This document shows, piece after piece, positions 47,792 through 58,007 of a stretch of 64,000 nt of DNA; position 1 is the stretch's first letter; every line of letters begins with the position of its first letter. The notes beneath the pieces are model-generated. The model did no database searches. It was given only the letters and a program-made list of their open reading frames with translations, and had not been told where the DNA came from. This DNA is from Cytospora piceicola (Eukaryota; Ascomycota; Sordariomycetes; Diaporthales; Cytosporaceae): the NCBI GenBank assembly GCA_023375675.1, contig JALQBC010000013.1, forward strand, positions 310,001 to 374,000, written 5' to 3'. The position numbers and the translations under genes were made by a program.

Positions 47792-49441
47792 ATGGAAGAG
47801 GCAGTCCGGGCGCTTCCCGGTGACGCCGTGCAGGAGACCAGCTTCGAGGACGATGTCCCAGCCCACGATGACAACGCACCGCAGCAACGGTCAGAGACGC
47901 CTGAGCTCGATGCAGGGTCCAACAACACCACCCAAACGCGGGATGGCCAAATCAACGCCAGTCATTCACCATACGGCTCCGTTTCCGAGGACGACGATTC
48001 ACCAATTCACCTCACTGCGTCCACCAGGTCCACCACACGGGGTCTCGCCCCCGATCTGCTCCGCGGCCTGCTGGTGGTCCTTATGGCCCTGGACCACAAC
48101 ACCCTGATGCTCAATCCATGGAGACCCGAGACTGCCATCGACGGAGAGACCGACAGCGGGGAGCCGGTGCATGAGTGGAATCGCCCTGTCGCTTACGCCG
48201 TGCGGTCACTCACGCACCTGTGTGCACCCGGCTTCATATTCCTGCTCTGTACGGGTATCGTGTATTTCGGCCGGTCGCGCAGGGCCATAGGCTGGTCGAC
48301 CGGCCAGATGACATGGCATTTCTTGCAGCGCGCCGTCGTGCTGACGCTTCTCTGCGTCCCGATGGGCCTGCTGCTCACGCTGGGGAGAGCATGGTTCTTG
48401 AACCTGATGCTGTTTGCACTGGCCGTGGACTACTTCGTTGCTGGTATTTTGTTCCTGGTCATCTCGAGGACTGAGGAGAGCCTCGCTTTTGGCCTGTTGA
48501 AGATCCTGCCGGATGCGAAGGGAGATGATGTCAGGGAGCCGCTGCTGGCGGACCGCAGGGGAGAGGAGGATATAGCACCGGATACAAAGATCATGCGGGC
48601 CGCGGATATCTCGTGGCACTTCCACAACGTCTTCCTCTTGGCCTTGGCTGTGGTCACGATCTGGTGGAATATTCTGCTGTCTCCCACTGGAGGTCACTGC
48701 GAGGCAGACAGCTCCGTCGTACGCATCGCACCTATGGGGCTCCCCAAAAGCAATTGGTTCCGTGTCTGGTTCTACCCGCTCGCGGCAGATGGCGTTGATT
48801 CGGCATTCCCACCATTGGCATGGCTCTCCTTCGCCATCCTCGGTCTCCTCTACGGACGTATTGTCCTCGCCAGGCCTTGGACCAAGACGGTTCTCGAAAT
48901 AGGCAACATGACCACCGGCCTGGTGTTCTCGGCCATCTTCGTCTTGACGCGTGTCTTGCAGCTTGGCAATCTTTCCAAAGGGTGTCTACAGGTGCCCGAG
49001 CACGGGGCACACGCTGACGCCAATCCCTACCTCGCATCTTGGACGTCCTTCTTCTACCTCGTCAAGTACCCGCCCGACATCGCATTCTGGGCCTACGGAA
49101 TAGGTGCCAACTTCTTTCTCCTCGGCTTCTTGGGGATACTACCAGTGGCGGTGGCCACGATAGTGTTGAATCCTCTCCTGGTCTACGGAACATCGGCCTT
49201 TTTCTTCTACGTCGTGCACCTCGTCCTTTTGTTCCTCACCAGGCTGGTATGGCTACCTTGGATGGGGCATGATATGGGATGGAAAGATGCATTTACCGGT
49301 GACAAGGCCGTGGGGGTTGATATCATGTGGGTCTACTGGCTCAACTGGGCGGTAGTATTGGTGGTGATGTATCCTTTATGCAGGTTGTATGGCTCTTTCA
49401 AGAAGACCAGGAGGGCGGATTCGATCTGGAGATTCTTTTGA
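47792..49441 (+). CDS. DUF1624/HGSNAT-type multi-pass membrane protein
   Basis: A single exon of 549 residues from the ATG at 47,792 (ACACAATGG). The first 80 residues are acidic and disordered. The family signature then appears: GLAPDLLRGLLVVLMALDHN at residues 84-103, in which Asp and His match the catalytic motif of heparan-alpha-glucosaminide N-acetyltransferase and bacterial YeiB-like DUF1624 proteins. About ten hydrophobic helices follow, including AFFFYVVHLVLLFLTRLVWL near the end, with a cytosol-like loop (DAKGDDVREPLLADRRGEED) between. It is probably a transmembrane acyltransferase moving acyl groups across a membrane; donor and acceptor are unknown. Upstream in-frame ATG 47,696 would add 32 residues and cannot be excluded. 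Confidence 0.85.
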   Translation: MEEAVRALPGDAVQETSFEDDVPAHDDNAPQQRSETPELDAGSNNTTQTRDGQINASHSPYGSVSEDDDSPIHLTASTRSTTRGLAPDLLRGLLVVLMALDHNTLMLNPWRPETAIDGETDSGEPVHEWNRPVAYAVRSLTHLCAPGFIFLLCTGIVYFGRSRRAIGWSTGQMTWHFLQRAVVLTLLCVPMGLLLTLGRAWFLNLMLFALAVDYFVAGILFLVISRTEESLAFGLLKILPDAKGDDVREPLLADRRGEEDIAPDTKIMRAADISWHFHNVFLLALAVVTIWWNILLSPTGGHCEADSSVVRIAPMGLPKSNWFRVWFYPLAADGVDSAFPPLAWLSFAILGLLYGRIVLARPWTKTVLEIGNMTTGLVFSAIFVLTRVLQLGNLSKGCLQVPEHGAHADANPYLASWTSFFYLVKYPPDIAFWAYGIGANFFLLGFLGILPVAVATIVLNPLLVYGTSAFFFYVVHLVLLFLTRLVWLPWMGHDMGWKDAFTGDKAVGVDIMWVYWLNWAVVLVVMYPLCRLYGSFKKTRRADSIWRFF

Positions 49442-50080
49442 TATGCATATGGGCGTTCATTCCAGCGTAATCTGCACTTAGAACACGAAAGGTAGCATTA
49501 GCGGTCAGGCGTTACTAGGAGACTTAGGATGGGACGCCCGGGACCCCTGCCCCTTTTCAGGCATATACTTCAGCTTCTACTTCGAGTCTTTCTGAATCAT
49601 ACTACACATTATCTCACAGTTTCCGTTATCTACATGTAAACATCCGGCTGCAAGAAAAGTCAAATATATCGTGAAGCTGTGTGTGCATCATATTTTTTAT
49701 GCCAAATATGTACGGCTGTTTTCTGACGTTATATAGAATCAAGATCTCGCAGGCAGAATTGGTCCCATGGTTGGTCTCATACGTTGATTACCGCCATGTT
49801 TCCACCTCCACTCCAGGGTTAGCGTATATGTATCACCAGCAGCTGCGTTTGGATTCATAAGCGCGACGACGTCATCAAATAGCAGTTTATTCCGTAGATT
49901 GGGCAAAGAAGTATGTCAGCATATATCGGGCTGACCAACAAGTCGTCGGACCTCCGATAAGTACAACTAGGTACATGTACTGTATCGCAGCCATCCTGCA
50001 CCGCACTCTTCTACCTACAGGCACGCATCATCAACCGAACTAAACCCTCAAGTGAGCAGAACTTCGAGTCGACTGCAAGA
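49442..50080. other. intergenic, no gene seen
   Basis: 640 bases of AT-richer DNA hold the 3' region of the membrane protein gene and the promoter of the next gene. An ACTAGGTACATGTACTGTA palindromic stretch lies near 49,967. No gene is recognised. Confidence 0.5.
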
Positions 50081-50575
50081 ATGACTCCTGCAAACTACGT
50101 TGCCTACACGGCACCCATCAACCCGCCATCGGCCGAGACCAAGCTCACCCTAGAGCACGTCTGGGCGCTCCTGCGCCGCAAGATCATCCGTGCCGAGGAC
50201 TTTGTGGGCGGGGCCATCCTCGCCACCGAGGTGGTATCAGAGTCCAGAGACGACCATGGGCGACCCGTGACTACGCGCGTGGTCACCTTCCGCGAGGGAG
50301 ACCGGCGGGTCCAGGAGGTGGTCACGACCTTCTACCCTATGAAGGTCGAGTTCCGACAGCCTGACGGGAGCCAAGTGTGTAACATCATCAGCAAGGGCTC
50401 CGAGGGAGAGCTGTACATGACGTACACGTTCGAGTGGATGCATCCTGGTATGGATGAAGAGGCATTGGGGGAGAAGAGGGCCGCTGAAGAAGGCATGGCC
50501 AAGAATGGTGTGGAAAGCACTATTAAAGCCATGAGGGACATGGTGGTCGATGGACGTTGGAAGGAAGAGGCGTGA
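50081..50575 (+). CDS. AtaL-like/DUF1857 START-fold protein
   Basis: A single exon of 164 residues. The N-terminal motif YVAYTAPINPPSAETKLTLE with EHVWALLRRKI, followed by alternating beta strands and a long C-terminal helix (IKAMRDMVVDGRWKEEA), matches the fungal AtaL-like (DUF1857) family, a small SRPBCC/START-type ligand-binding fold. AtaL was named from the acetylaranotin cluster, but most members lie outside clusters and their ligands are unknown. No secretion signal is visible, so it is probably cytosolic. The length is normal for the family and it starts at the only sensible ATG (AAGAATGAC). Confidence 0.85.
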   Translation: MTPANYVAYTAPINPPSAETKLTLEHVWALLRRKIIRAEDFVGGAILATEVVSESRDDHGRPVTTRVVTFREGDRRVQEVVTTFYPMKVEFRQPDGSQVCNIISKGSEGELYMTYTFEWMHPGMDEEALGEKRAAEEGMAKNGVESTIKAMRDMVVDGRWKEEA

Positions 50576-51080
50576 TTCCGGGCCTGGCCGGATTGGTCCG
50601 TCAGTGCAAGCTCTGAAAACTTAGGAGACGCTTGAGAGGTAATCGGATATATTTGTATACAAGTTCTATCGGCGATCATCGAGCATCCTGTTCGAGGCGC
50701 GTGATGCCCTGTCCTACAAACCCAAAAGAGAGGCGGGATCATATCACTGTTCACAGCCCGGCCATGCCGCCAGGACAACCATGATTGACCATCAATTATG
50801 TAATTCAAAGTCCTGCGATGAGCTTTTAGAATTAAGAAATGAACATTGAACATGTTCAGCATGACAGCGTGTAATATCCAATTTATGCACCGAATCTGAT
50901 CTTTGGTTGGAGTGGGGTCTGTCATCTCACCTGGACCCCGGAGCTGACCCCTGCCAAGGCCCCCGCCCCAAGCTGCCGGGCTCCGCCTGCAAACTTTTTT
51001 CTGCGGTCTTTTCGATGATATAGTGACACATTCTGATCGCCACAACAACCCACCAGATGTTGTATGACATCTGCTTTCTC
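50576..51080. other. intergenic, no gene seen
   Basis: 500 bases between the AtaL-like gene and the tRNA. A long minus-strand frame here (to 51,048) is antisense to the AtaL-like gene at its far end and has no protein character; it is rejected. Confidence 0.5.
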
Positions 51081-51207
51081 GGTCCGGTGGTGTAGTTGGT
51101 TATCACGTCAGTCTAACACTCTCTTCGACTCGTATCGCAGCAATGTGACGCGATGAGAAGCCTGTTAGGTACACTGAAGGTCTGCGGTTCGAACCCGTGC
51201 CAGATCA
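51081..51207 (+). tRNA. tRNA-Val (AAC) with 53-base intron
   Basis: GGTCCGG opens the acceptor stem, TGGTGTAGTTGG is a good A box, the anticodon loop is CTAACAC with anticodon AAC at 51,115-51,117, and the B box GGTTCGAACCC lies at 51,186-51,196. An intron of 53 bases starts one base 3' of the anticodon (51,119-51,171), the canonical nuclear position. The mature part is 74 bases. A T5 run at 51,216-51,220 can stop RNA polymerase III. The acceptor stem has one C-A mismatch (position 5 with 68) and a G-T pair, so it may be a weak or mutated copy. Confidence 0.78.
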
Positions 51208-53035
51208 GAAATACATTTTTGCCTCTTACCTGTTTGTTACCTCCTTGGTAGACTTACCTTTTTGCTGGCTTATTTAATCCAAGTGACTATAAACAGCGGA
51301 ATAGTGTGTGGTGGGAAGTGGGAGGAGGAACGTTGTTTGCCGGCGTGTCGCCAAAGCTACTTCCCTTAGTACTTGACTACTTAGTAGGAACATTAATAAG
51401 AGACAGCAGTTGGAGTCCCTCCCATTTTTTATCGCATCTTGTTCAAGGTGGGTGTGGCTGGACTTTTAGATCGACTAATCCCGTCCCGGAGAACGTGTCG
51501 CCAAGCGCCGGGTCCGAAACGTTCTTGCATCATGTACGGACCATGCATACGGAAATGAAAACTGGAAATTCGGGGCCATCCGAGATCTGGGTACGGGCTA
51601 GGGGCGAGATGGATCGTTTCGTCTATATACCTAGGTACCTGAGTACTTAGAACAGTACACAAGAAGACAAGTCACTATGGAATTGTACAGGCGAACCCCA
51701 TCTTCTGTGTATCTAGAGAGGTACCCGTAGTCTGGGGTCAATCGTACTATGGAGTGCTTCTCAGCACCTTCAAGTTTATGTAAGGTCGGTACTTCACCTA
51801 CCCACAGTCAAAGTCGGGCAGTGGACGTGTGGCCGCCGCAAGTCTTTTATATCTGCGCTCTCATGCAGTTTCCAACGTTGTTTCATCCCTACAGATTATA
51901 CCCAGCATGTTCCCTTGTCGACAGCATCTTGAGACTCGGTAAGCATCCATCATCGCCCTGCACTCACTGGCGGAGCAATTCTAGAGCCTTGGCGGTTTCA
52001 TCCTATAATTCAAGGTTGTTTTTCTCTTAAGGCGAAACATGAGAGAATGATTCCGGTGTCTAAGCGCGGGTTCTGATCCATTGTGATTGGCCCGCTGGGA
52101 TGATGCGGCTCGGCTACTGTGTATACCCTGGCCAGCCCCTGTATTTTAGCGGTTCGATGTTTGATGTTCTCCGCCGTCCGTTTACCACACCCGTGGACGC
52201 CGTCCGTCAACAAGCTTTCGATCTTTGTAGATCCGGGCCCTCGGTTCGCCATGTCATGGCCGTCCTATCAAGGCAATTCACTGTATCATGGTGAGCCACC
52301 TTGACAGTCCTCATCCCAGTGGGCAACCTCGCCTTACCCGGAACCTCGGCATATCCACTACTATGTACCTCCTCCCTCGAGTGAGCGCCCCCCCATCGTC
52401 TTCCCACCTCCCTGGCATATTTCCTCAGAAACAATAGCTATACCCTGCTACAGCTACAGCTATCTTGCCTGTGGAGGAGATGCTGTGTGTAGTATGGTGA
52501 TCTTTGGTAGTATGACTCTTTTTATTTGGGCTCCGCAACTCTAAGCCGCCATCTGTCTGAAAGCCTTCACTAACCTCGTTCTAGAGATCGATAATCAACC
52601 CCGACTTGGGCTCAGGTGTGGAGCAACCATGGCTCGTGTCCTCTGAATTGGGAAATGGGAGGGTGGCGGTCGGTCGGCTTACCCTGGATACTCCAACATA
52701 CTCGCATACGCGGTAGTAGGTATCATCCTGGAACTGGCGCGACAGGGTGGGTGGGCAATTCAACCCCTTTCATCCCCTCTGCAGCAACACCACCATTGGG
52801 CGGCACATACATATATACTGGACAGACTGGAAGTCATTCTGTCTTCCTTGACTTTTCCTCCAACTTCGTTCTTTCTGCTGGTCTTCGACATATTCCATTC
52901 ATTTTCGGTTTGCCTGGGGCTACCATTCGTTTCATCACATTCCATTCTTTTTGCTCACACGTTCATTCCAAAAAATACGAAAAACCCATCTCGCCCCTTT
53001 CCAATCCGAAAACTCGTCATCTACTGCTGGATAAG
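51208..53035. other. 1.8-kb gene-free interval, AA9 promoter
   Basis: No convincing gene was found. A palindromic TACCTAGGTACCTGAGTACT tract lies at about 51,628-51,647. ATATATACT at 52,811-52,819, about 220 bases before the AA9 start, is a TATA-like element. The 150 bases before the ATG are C/T-rich, as is usual for fungal leaders. Confidence 0.5.
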
Positions 53036-54578
53036 ATGGCTTCCATGAAGATCGCTTCCCTTCTCGCTGCGGCGACTCTTGTTGCGGGCCACGGCTACGT
53101 GACCAACGCCACGATCGGGGGAACTTCATGTGAGTCCTTTAAACGCCCAAACCTACCCATAGAGATGTCTCTGGAGTCGGTTTTGACTAACGTCGATACA
53201 AATAGACGAATTTTATCAGCCCTATACCGATCCGTACATGAGCCCTACTCCCGACCGAGTGTCTCGACCTATCCAGGGCAATGGACCTGTGGAGGATGTC
53301 ACCTTGTCGGATCTCCAGTGCGGTGGTGACACGGCCGACGGGTCCCCCGGATCCTCTCCTGCAGCCCTCCAGGCTGGCCCGGTCGCTGCCGGCTCCGAGG
53401 TTGACCTTTACTGGACCACATGGCCTACGTCCCACATCGGCCCTACGCTCACCTACATGGCCAAGTGCCCCGACACCGGCTGCACCGACTACATGCCCAA
53501 CAGCACCGCCGTTTGGTTCAAGGTCCAGGAGAACGGCCGTGATGGCACTTCCGACACCTGGGGAGATGTAAGTTTCCTTACCTCAAATCGCCATGCGTGC
53601 GCGCCTTGCTAATATGTCCTCCCCTCTCAGACCGCCCTCATGACCGCAGGAGGCAGCGTCTCCTACACCATCCCAGAGTGCATCGAGTCCGGATCCTACC
53701 TCGTCCGCCACGAGATTATCGCTCTCCACTCCGCCTACTCCTACCCCGGTGCCCAGTTCTACCCCGGCTGCCACCAGATCGAGGTCACCGGCGGCGGCTC
53801 CACTAAGCCCTCCGACCTCGTCGCCTTCCCAGGCGCGTACTCGGGCGACGACGCCGGCATCACCTACGATGCCTACAAGGCCCAGACCTACACCATCCCC
53901 GGCCCCGCCCTGTTCACCTGCTCCGGCAGCTCCTCCTCCTCGTCTTCCGGCTCTTCCTCCGCGGTGTCTTCTAGCGCGGCCGCCGCCACGACCGCCCAGG
54001 CTTCTTCATCCGCAGCCACAACCCTCGCCACCGTGACCAAGGCTTCCTCCGCCACCTCCAGCGACGCCGTCGTTGTCGCCGCCGCGGGCGCTACCACCTC
54101 CGCCGCCTCTTCCAGCGACGACGATGACTGTGCCGCCGAGGAGACCGTGACCTCCACCGTCTCCGCCAACGTAGCGGTCGCGACCGGCAGCGCCGGCGAC
54201 GGGGAGGACGACGACGACTGCGCCGCCGAGACGACCGCAACCCCAACCGCCTCCGCCACATCCAGCGACCCCGTGGTCGTCGCCGCCGCGGGCGCTACCA
54301 CCTCTGCCGCCTCTGCCAGCGGCGACGACGACGACTGTGCCGCCGAGGAGCCCACGGCCGCGTCCACCAGCGCCGCCGCCGCCGCCGCAACGAGCGCCGC
54401 GGCGGGTGACGATGACGATGACTGCGCCGCCGAGGAGCCTACCGCCACTGCCAGCGGCTCTGCTGCGTCCGCGACGGGCTCCGCCGCCGCCGGCGACGAC
54501 GACGACGACTGCGACGCCGAGGAGGGGAGCGCCTATGCGCGCCGCTTCTCTGGCCGCTTTGCCCGCGCTGCCATGTAA
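53036..54578 (+). CDS. AA9 lytic polysaccharide monooxygenase with acidic-Cys tail
   Basis: Three exons (53036-53129, 53206-53567, 53631-54578) encode 467 residues; introns run GTGAGT-AATAG and GTAAGT-CTCAG. Signal peptide residues 1-18 are cut before HGYVTNATIGG, so His19 becomes the N-terminal copper ligand. The second ligand is His185 in RHEIIALHSA and the axial tyrosine lies in GAQFYPGC (Tyr196). PYMSPTPDRVSRPIQGNGPV and HIGPTLTYMAKCPDTGC are typical AA9 segments. The enzyme oxidatively cleaves cellulose or related beta-glucans outside the cell with copper and H2O2 or O2. After residue 249 no CBM1 follows; instead there is a Ser/Ala linker and five D4-5-C-A-A-E-E-like motifs with Cys at 319, 349, 388, 417 and 446, ending YARRFSGRFARAAM. 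The role of the tail is unknown. Confidence 0.93.
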
Positions 54579-57500
54579 ACTGACCCGGGTTCTGTGTTGG
54601 GGGGGGGGGCATGGTAATGCTTTCGCCCTTCCCGGGCGTCTCTTGTTCAATATGGGACGTGGCTCCAGGTCGCGCGCGGCTTGGGATCGTGAGGGGTCCT
54701 CGAATGAGCGAGTGGGGGATCGGAATGGATTTGTGCTGCATATACTTGGTTATTTCACGGTTGTAAATATTTCTGCTGCCTTTGGCTAGCCTGGCAGCTG
54801 TCTGCATGCATATCTATGTAGCAATCAACCTTTTACAAGACATCACAACTGATCAAAACCCACGTTCTCGATTCCTCATGTGACTGATATCAATGCCTCC
54901 AAGCAATAAGTCCAGCTGATAGTAGGCTTGGGTAGGGGCGGTGGTTGGTGCTTGGGTGCTCACTTGTTCGGGCGGCAACATGCCCTGCTTGTCTGCGGCG
55001 CAAGTGAAGCTGAAACTCACTGGTACTGCGCTGGAGTCAGCCGTGCGAATCTCCGTCTTTCTCTATCAAGAACAACACTGAGGACCGTGTTCTAGCCCAT
55101 TGGCTTACAAGTGGTATTTCTCCACCTCCTTGTTTGGTTTTGCATTCACTACCAAACTGCCTCTGATTTATGAAGCCCATCAATGATGTAGTCCTCCTTC
55201 TCAGAACGAGTCCGTGGTGAAGGTTTTAGTCTCGGGGTCTCGAAAATAATGCCACTCCTAGACAGCACTGGCAGTCAGAATTGTGCACCAGACGCCTCTT
55301 TTACAACTAAAGCGGCCGTTAATGGTCCTTGAGTTTTGTCGTGCGACTGAGATGAAAAGTCCTTGCCAGCCGTGGATTGTGCTCGGTCCCATGTATGCGA
55401 GAACTGCAACACAGCAGACTGCCTCCACCTCACACTGGGAGGTAGCAGTTAACATAGACTTAACCAGAAACAGCAGGCCATGAGGGAGTGATAGGCACTA
55501 AGGTACAGGTCAAGTAAAGGGACGTATATCGCAGGGCAGCTGGGAGCTTGAGCCACCAGGACATAGGTACGTACCACTGGTCCATGCCTTGGCCAGAGTA
55601 CTTACTACCTGAGTACCTAGGTATATATATCTGTGCAAACTCATTAATCCAGTCCTGTGAGCGGTACTAGGGTGTGTGGTGTAGTTGTATGACGCACCAT
55701 TCGGTCTTCCATTCGGTTTTCCATTCGGTTCCTGGGGGTTATTCTGTGTCGGCCAGCTTGCTGGTTCGATTCCCCTAGTATTTGGACTATAAGCACGCTT
55801 CACTTCTTTTTTTGCCATTTGTTACCTGGTTGACTTTTCACGCACTCGATGTTTCGAGATTCCTCCTCTGTGATTCCGCTAAAAGGCTTGCCTTTTTGCA
55901 GCATAATATCTTTGGCGAAGACCATCACACGAACCGACCCCATGCTTCCTACTCTTCATCACTTGTATCTGTATCCCTCAGCAGTAGTTCTTCTCCCTCG
56001 TCGTACACGGGCCCATAATGGTCCCAGGGCGAACGTTCAACCAGTAACCAGTCTACGACTTCATCCAAGAGAGACCCCATCCAGACTTCACCTCGCTGCA
56101 GAAGATATGCAGACCTGTCGTGAGCGTCGCCCCGAACGAACTGAGTGTATCGTACAGCGCTGGCAACACATTTCCTAACCAAAGCACACAAACTTCTTCT
56201 ACTGAAGACAGGGAGCATTGAACCCTAGCGAGCGAGAGGGACAAAAGACCCACGCCGCACAGCGAGAGATAACTGTGCGGGCATACTCGATAGAGCCCAT
56301 CACGTTCCTCAAGACACAGGTCCACCGCACCACCAATACCCCGATATTACACACTCGACAAGCTCGACAGGACAATGGTGGGCATGGATGATTCCCGGTA
56401 ACAACTCTTCACGTTCGATCCAGTCGGCCAGGTCACTTGTTTCCAGGCCTCACGTGCCCCGTCGAGGTGTGCTGTTCTGTCTGCGCCGGAGGCTCGCCCT
56501 CTTCATCGAATGCTGGTTGTCGAAGGGAGGGCTCTCGGATATGCACGCGGCAAAGATAGCACTGCGAGGAAGGACCTCGGCGCGGGGGCGACCAAAGCAA
56601 ATCAAGACATGTCAGTATCTCCTGGCGCCATTGCTCGTTGCGCAAACCAGAAAAAGGCTGTCGCGGACAACGCGAGCGTGGTGGCCATGTCCACGAACGG
56701 TGGTTCAACGGGCCGGACACTACCGCCATGGCGCTCGACGCAGCCGTTTATGCTTTGCTCAAGCCAAGCACTTAGTGGCCTACAATCGACTCATACTGGA
56801 GTTGTGAGGATTTATTGATTATTCCATCAAGGAAAAGTAGGCAGACACGGCGCATTTCCGCCTCGTCACATGGTAGTTACATCTAGATGCCACCTGACCA
56901 ACCATCCCAGCACTTTGTGACCTTCTTTTGCGCTTCAGATGGGAATTGTGTATGATGCAGAGTTGAGACCCCATCGAGCACAGCTACAGCTAACAGGAGA
57001 CGGCTTGTAGCGTTCCTTGGGGTCTGAAGTCCCGGCTGATGCCATATCTGGGGTCCAAGTCTGGGTAGAACCTGTGATCAAAAGCAGGGCCTGCGTATCT
57101 GGCACACATTCATATATATGAGACTACGGGATACTACTAGTAACCATCAAAGATTCATGCCGGATTCGGCTTTGGGTTGTACGTACCTAGGTTACTGGGT
57201 ATTTCCTTGGGTACTGAAGTAATTCTAGGCTAACGTACTCAAGTAGGCAGACTTTTGATTCTTGGCGAATCTTTCGAGCAGCCATCTCGATCCCTGCGCA
57301 TCTAGTAGACTTCTCAGTCCGTTGAAAGTATATGTATGTATATATATATGAGATTCTTCCTATCCTTTGTAACCCAATGAGAGCTGATCGACCTGTTTGT
57401 GCAACGGTTGTATGTGGTGCACCCACATGTGATATGTGTCCCTGTATCCTTGGATACATAGGTATACATCACATGTAGTAGATACCTACTCCAATCCAAG

Positions 57501-58007
57501 TATCAAGGTACCTAGGTAGGTACTTAAGTATGTACTCGGCAGTCGACCGGCGACATGCGCCATCAATTTCATATTTCATAAAGTGGAGAAACAGGGGCCT
57601 GGAGATCTAATCTTATCCATCTCCGAGGCTCCAGGCGGCTCTAGACGCTCGGTAGAAATGCCGTGGAACCCCTCCCTCCGTCATCGCCTCACCATTGCCT
57701 AACACCCGATCAACCGAGGTTTGCCTTTTGTCAAAATCTCAGCATCGCGTCCATATTGTCTTGTGATCTGTTTGTGTTTCGTTGTCGTCTGCAACTGTGT
57801 TTGAGCCTTTTACCATTGCTTTCCGTGTCTATATCCCTGTGTATCCCCAGTACCGAGCACCAGTATCTGCAACTCTGCCTCGGCATGTGAAACGGCAATC
57901 CACTTACACCTGCGCTCTCTAATTGTGCTTCTCCCCTTGATTGTCGATCCCACAAGCTCCCGCCCTTGAGTCAACTTCGGTCGAATACCACACCATAGCC
58001 TCTCAAG
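54579..58007. other. 3.4-kb gene-free interval
   Basis: No convincing gene was found; frames of up to 139 codons at 55.8-56.8 kb overlap on both strands without protein character. It holds a tRNA-like relic (55,665-55,780), TACCTGAGTACCTAGGTA (55,606-55,623) and AAGGTACCTAGGTAGGTACT (57,506-57,525). The last 400 bases are pyrimidine-rich and should include the promoter and leader of the PEX11-like gene. Confidence 0.5.
55665..55780 (+). other. tRNA-like relic bounded by 8-bp inverted repeat
   Basis: TACTAGGG (55,665-55,672) and CCCTAGTA (55,773-55,780) are perfectly complementary. Between them lie an A-box match TGGTGTAGTTG (55,677-55,687) and a B-box match GGTTCGATTCC (about 55,763-55,773). 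The T stem does not pair, and the anticodon region is replaced by three copies of CCATTCGGT. A T7 run follows at about 55,808. It is probably a decayed or scrambled tRNA gene, not a working one. Confidence 0.25.

Noticed and set aside
50332..51048. 238-codon minus-strand frame
   Set aside because: Part is antisense to the AtaL-like gene and the rest lacks any recognisable motif or intron context.
53888..54650. Two minus-strand frames of 186 and 214 codons
   Set aside because: They are the complement of the Ala/Ser/Asp-rich AA9 tail; low complexity explains the absence of stops.
55665..55780. Functional tRNA call
   Set aside because: A- and B-box matches exist, but the T stem does not pair and no anticodon loop with a T before the anticodon can be folded; kept only as a relic.
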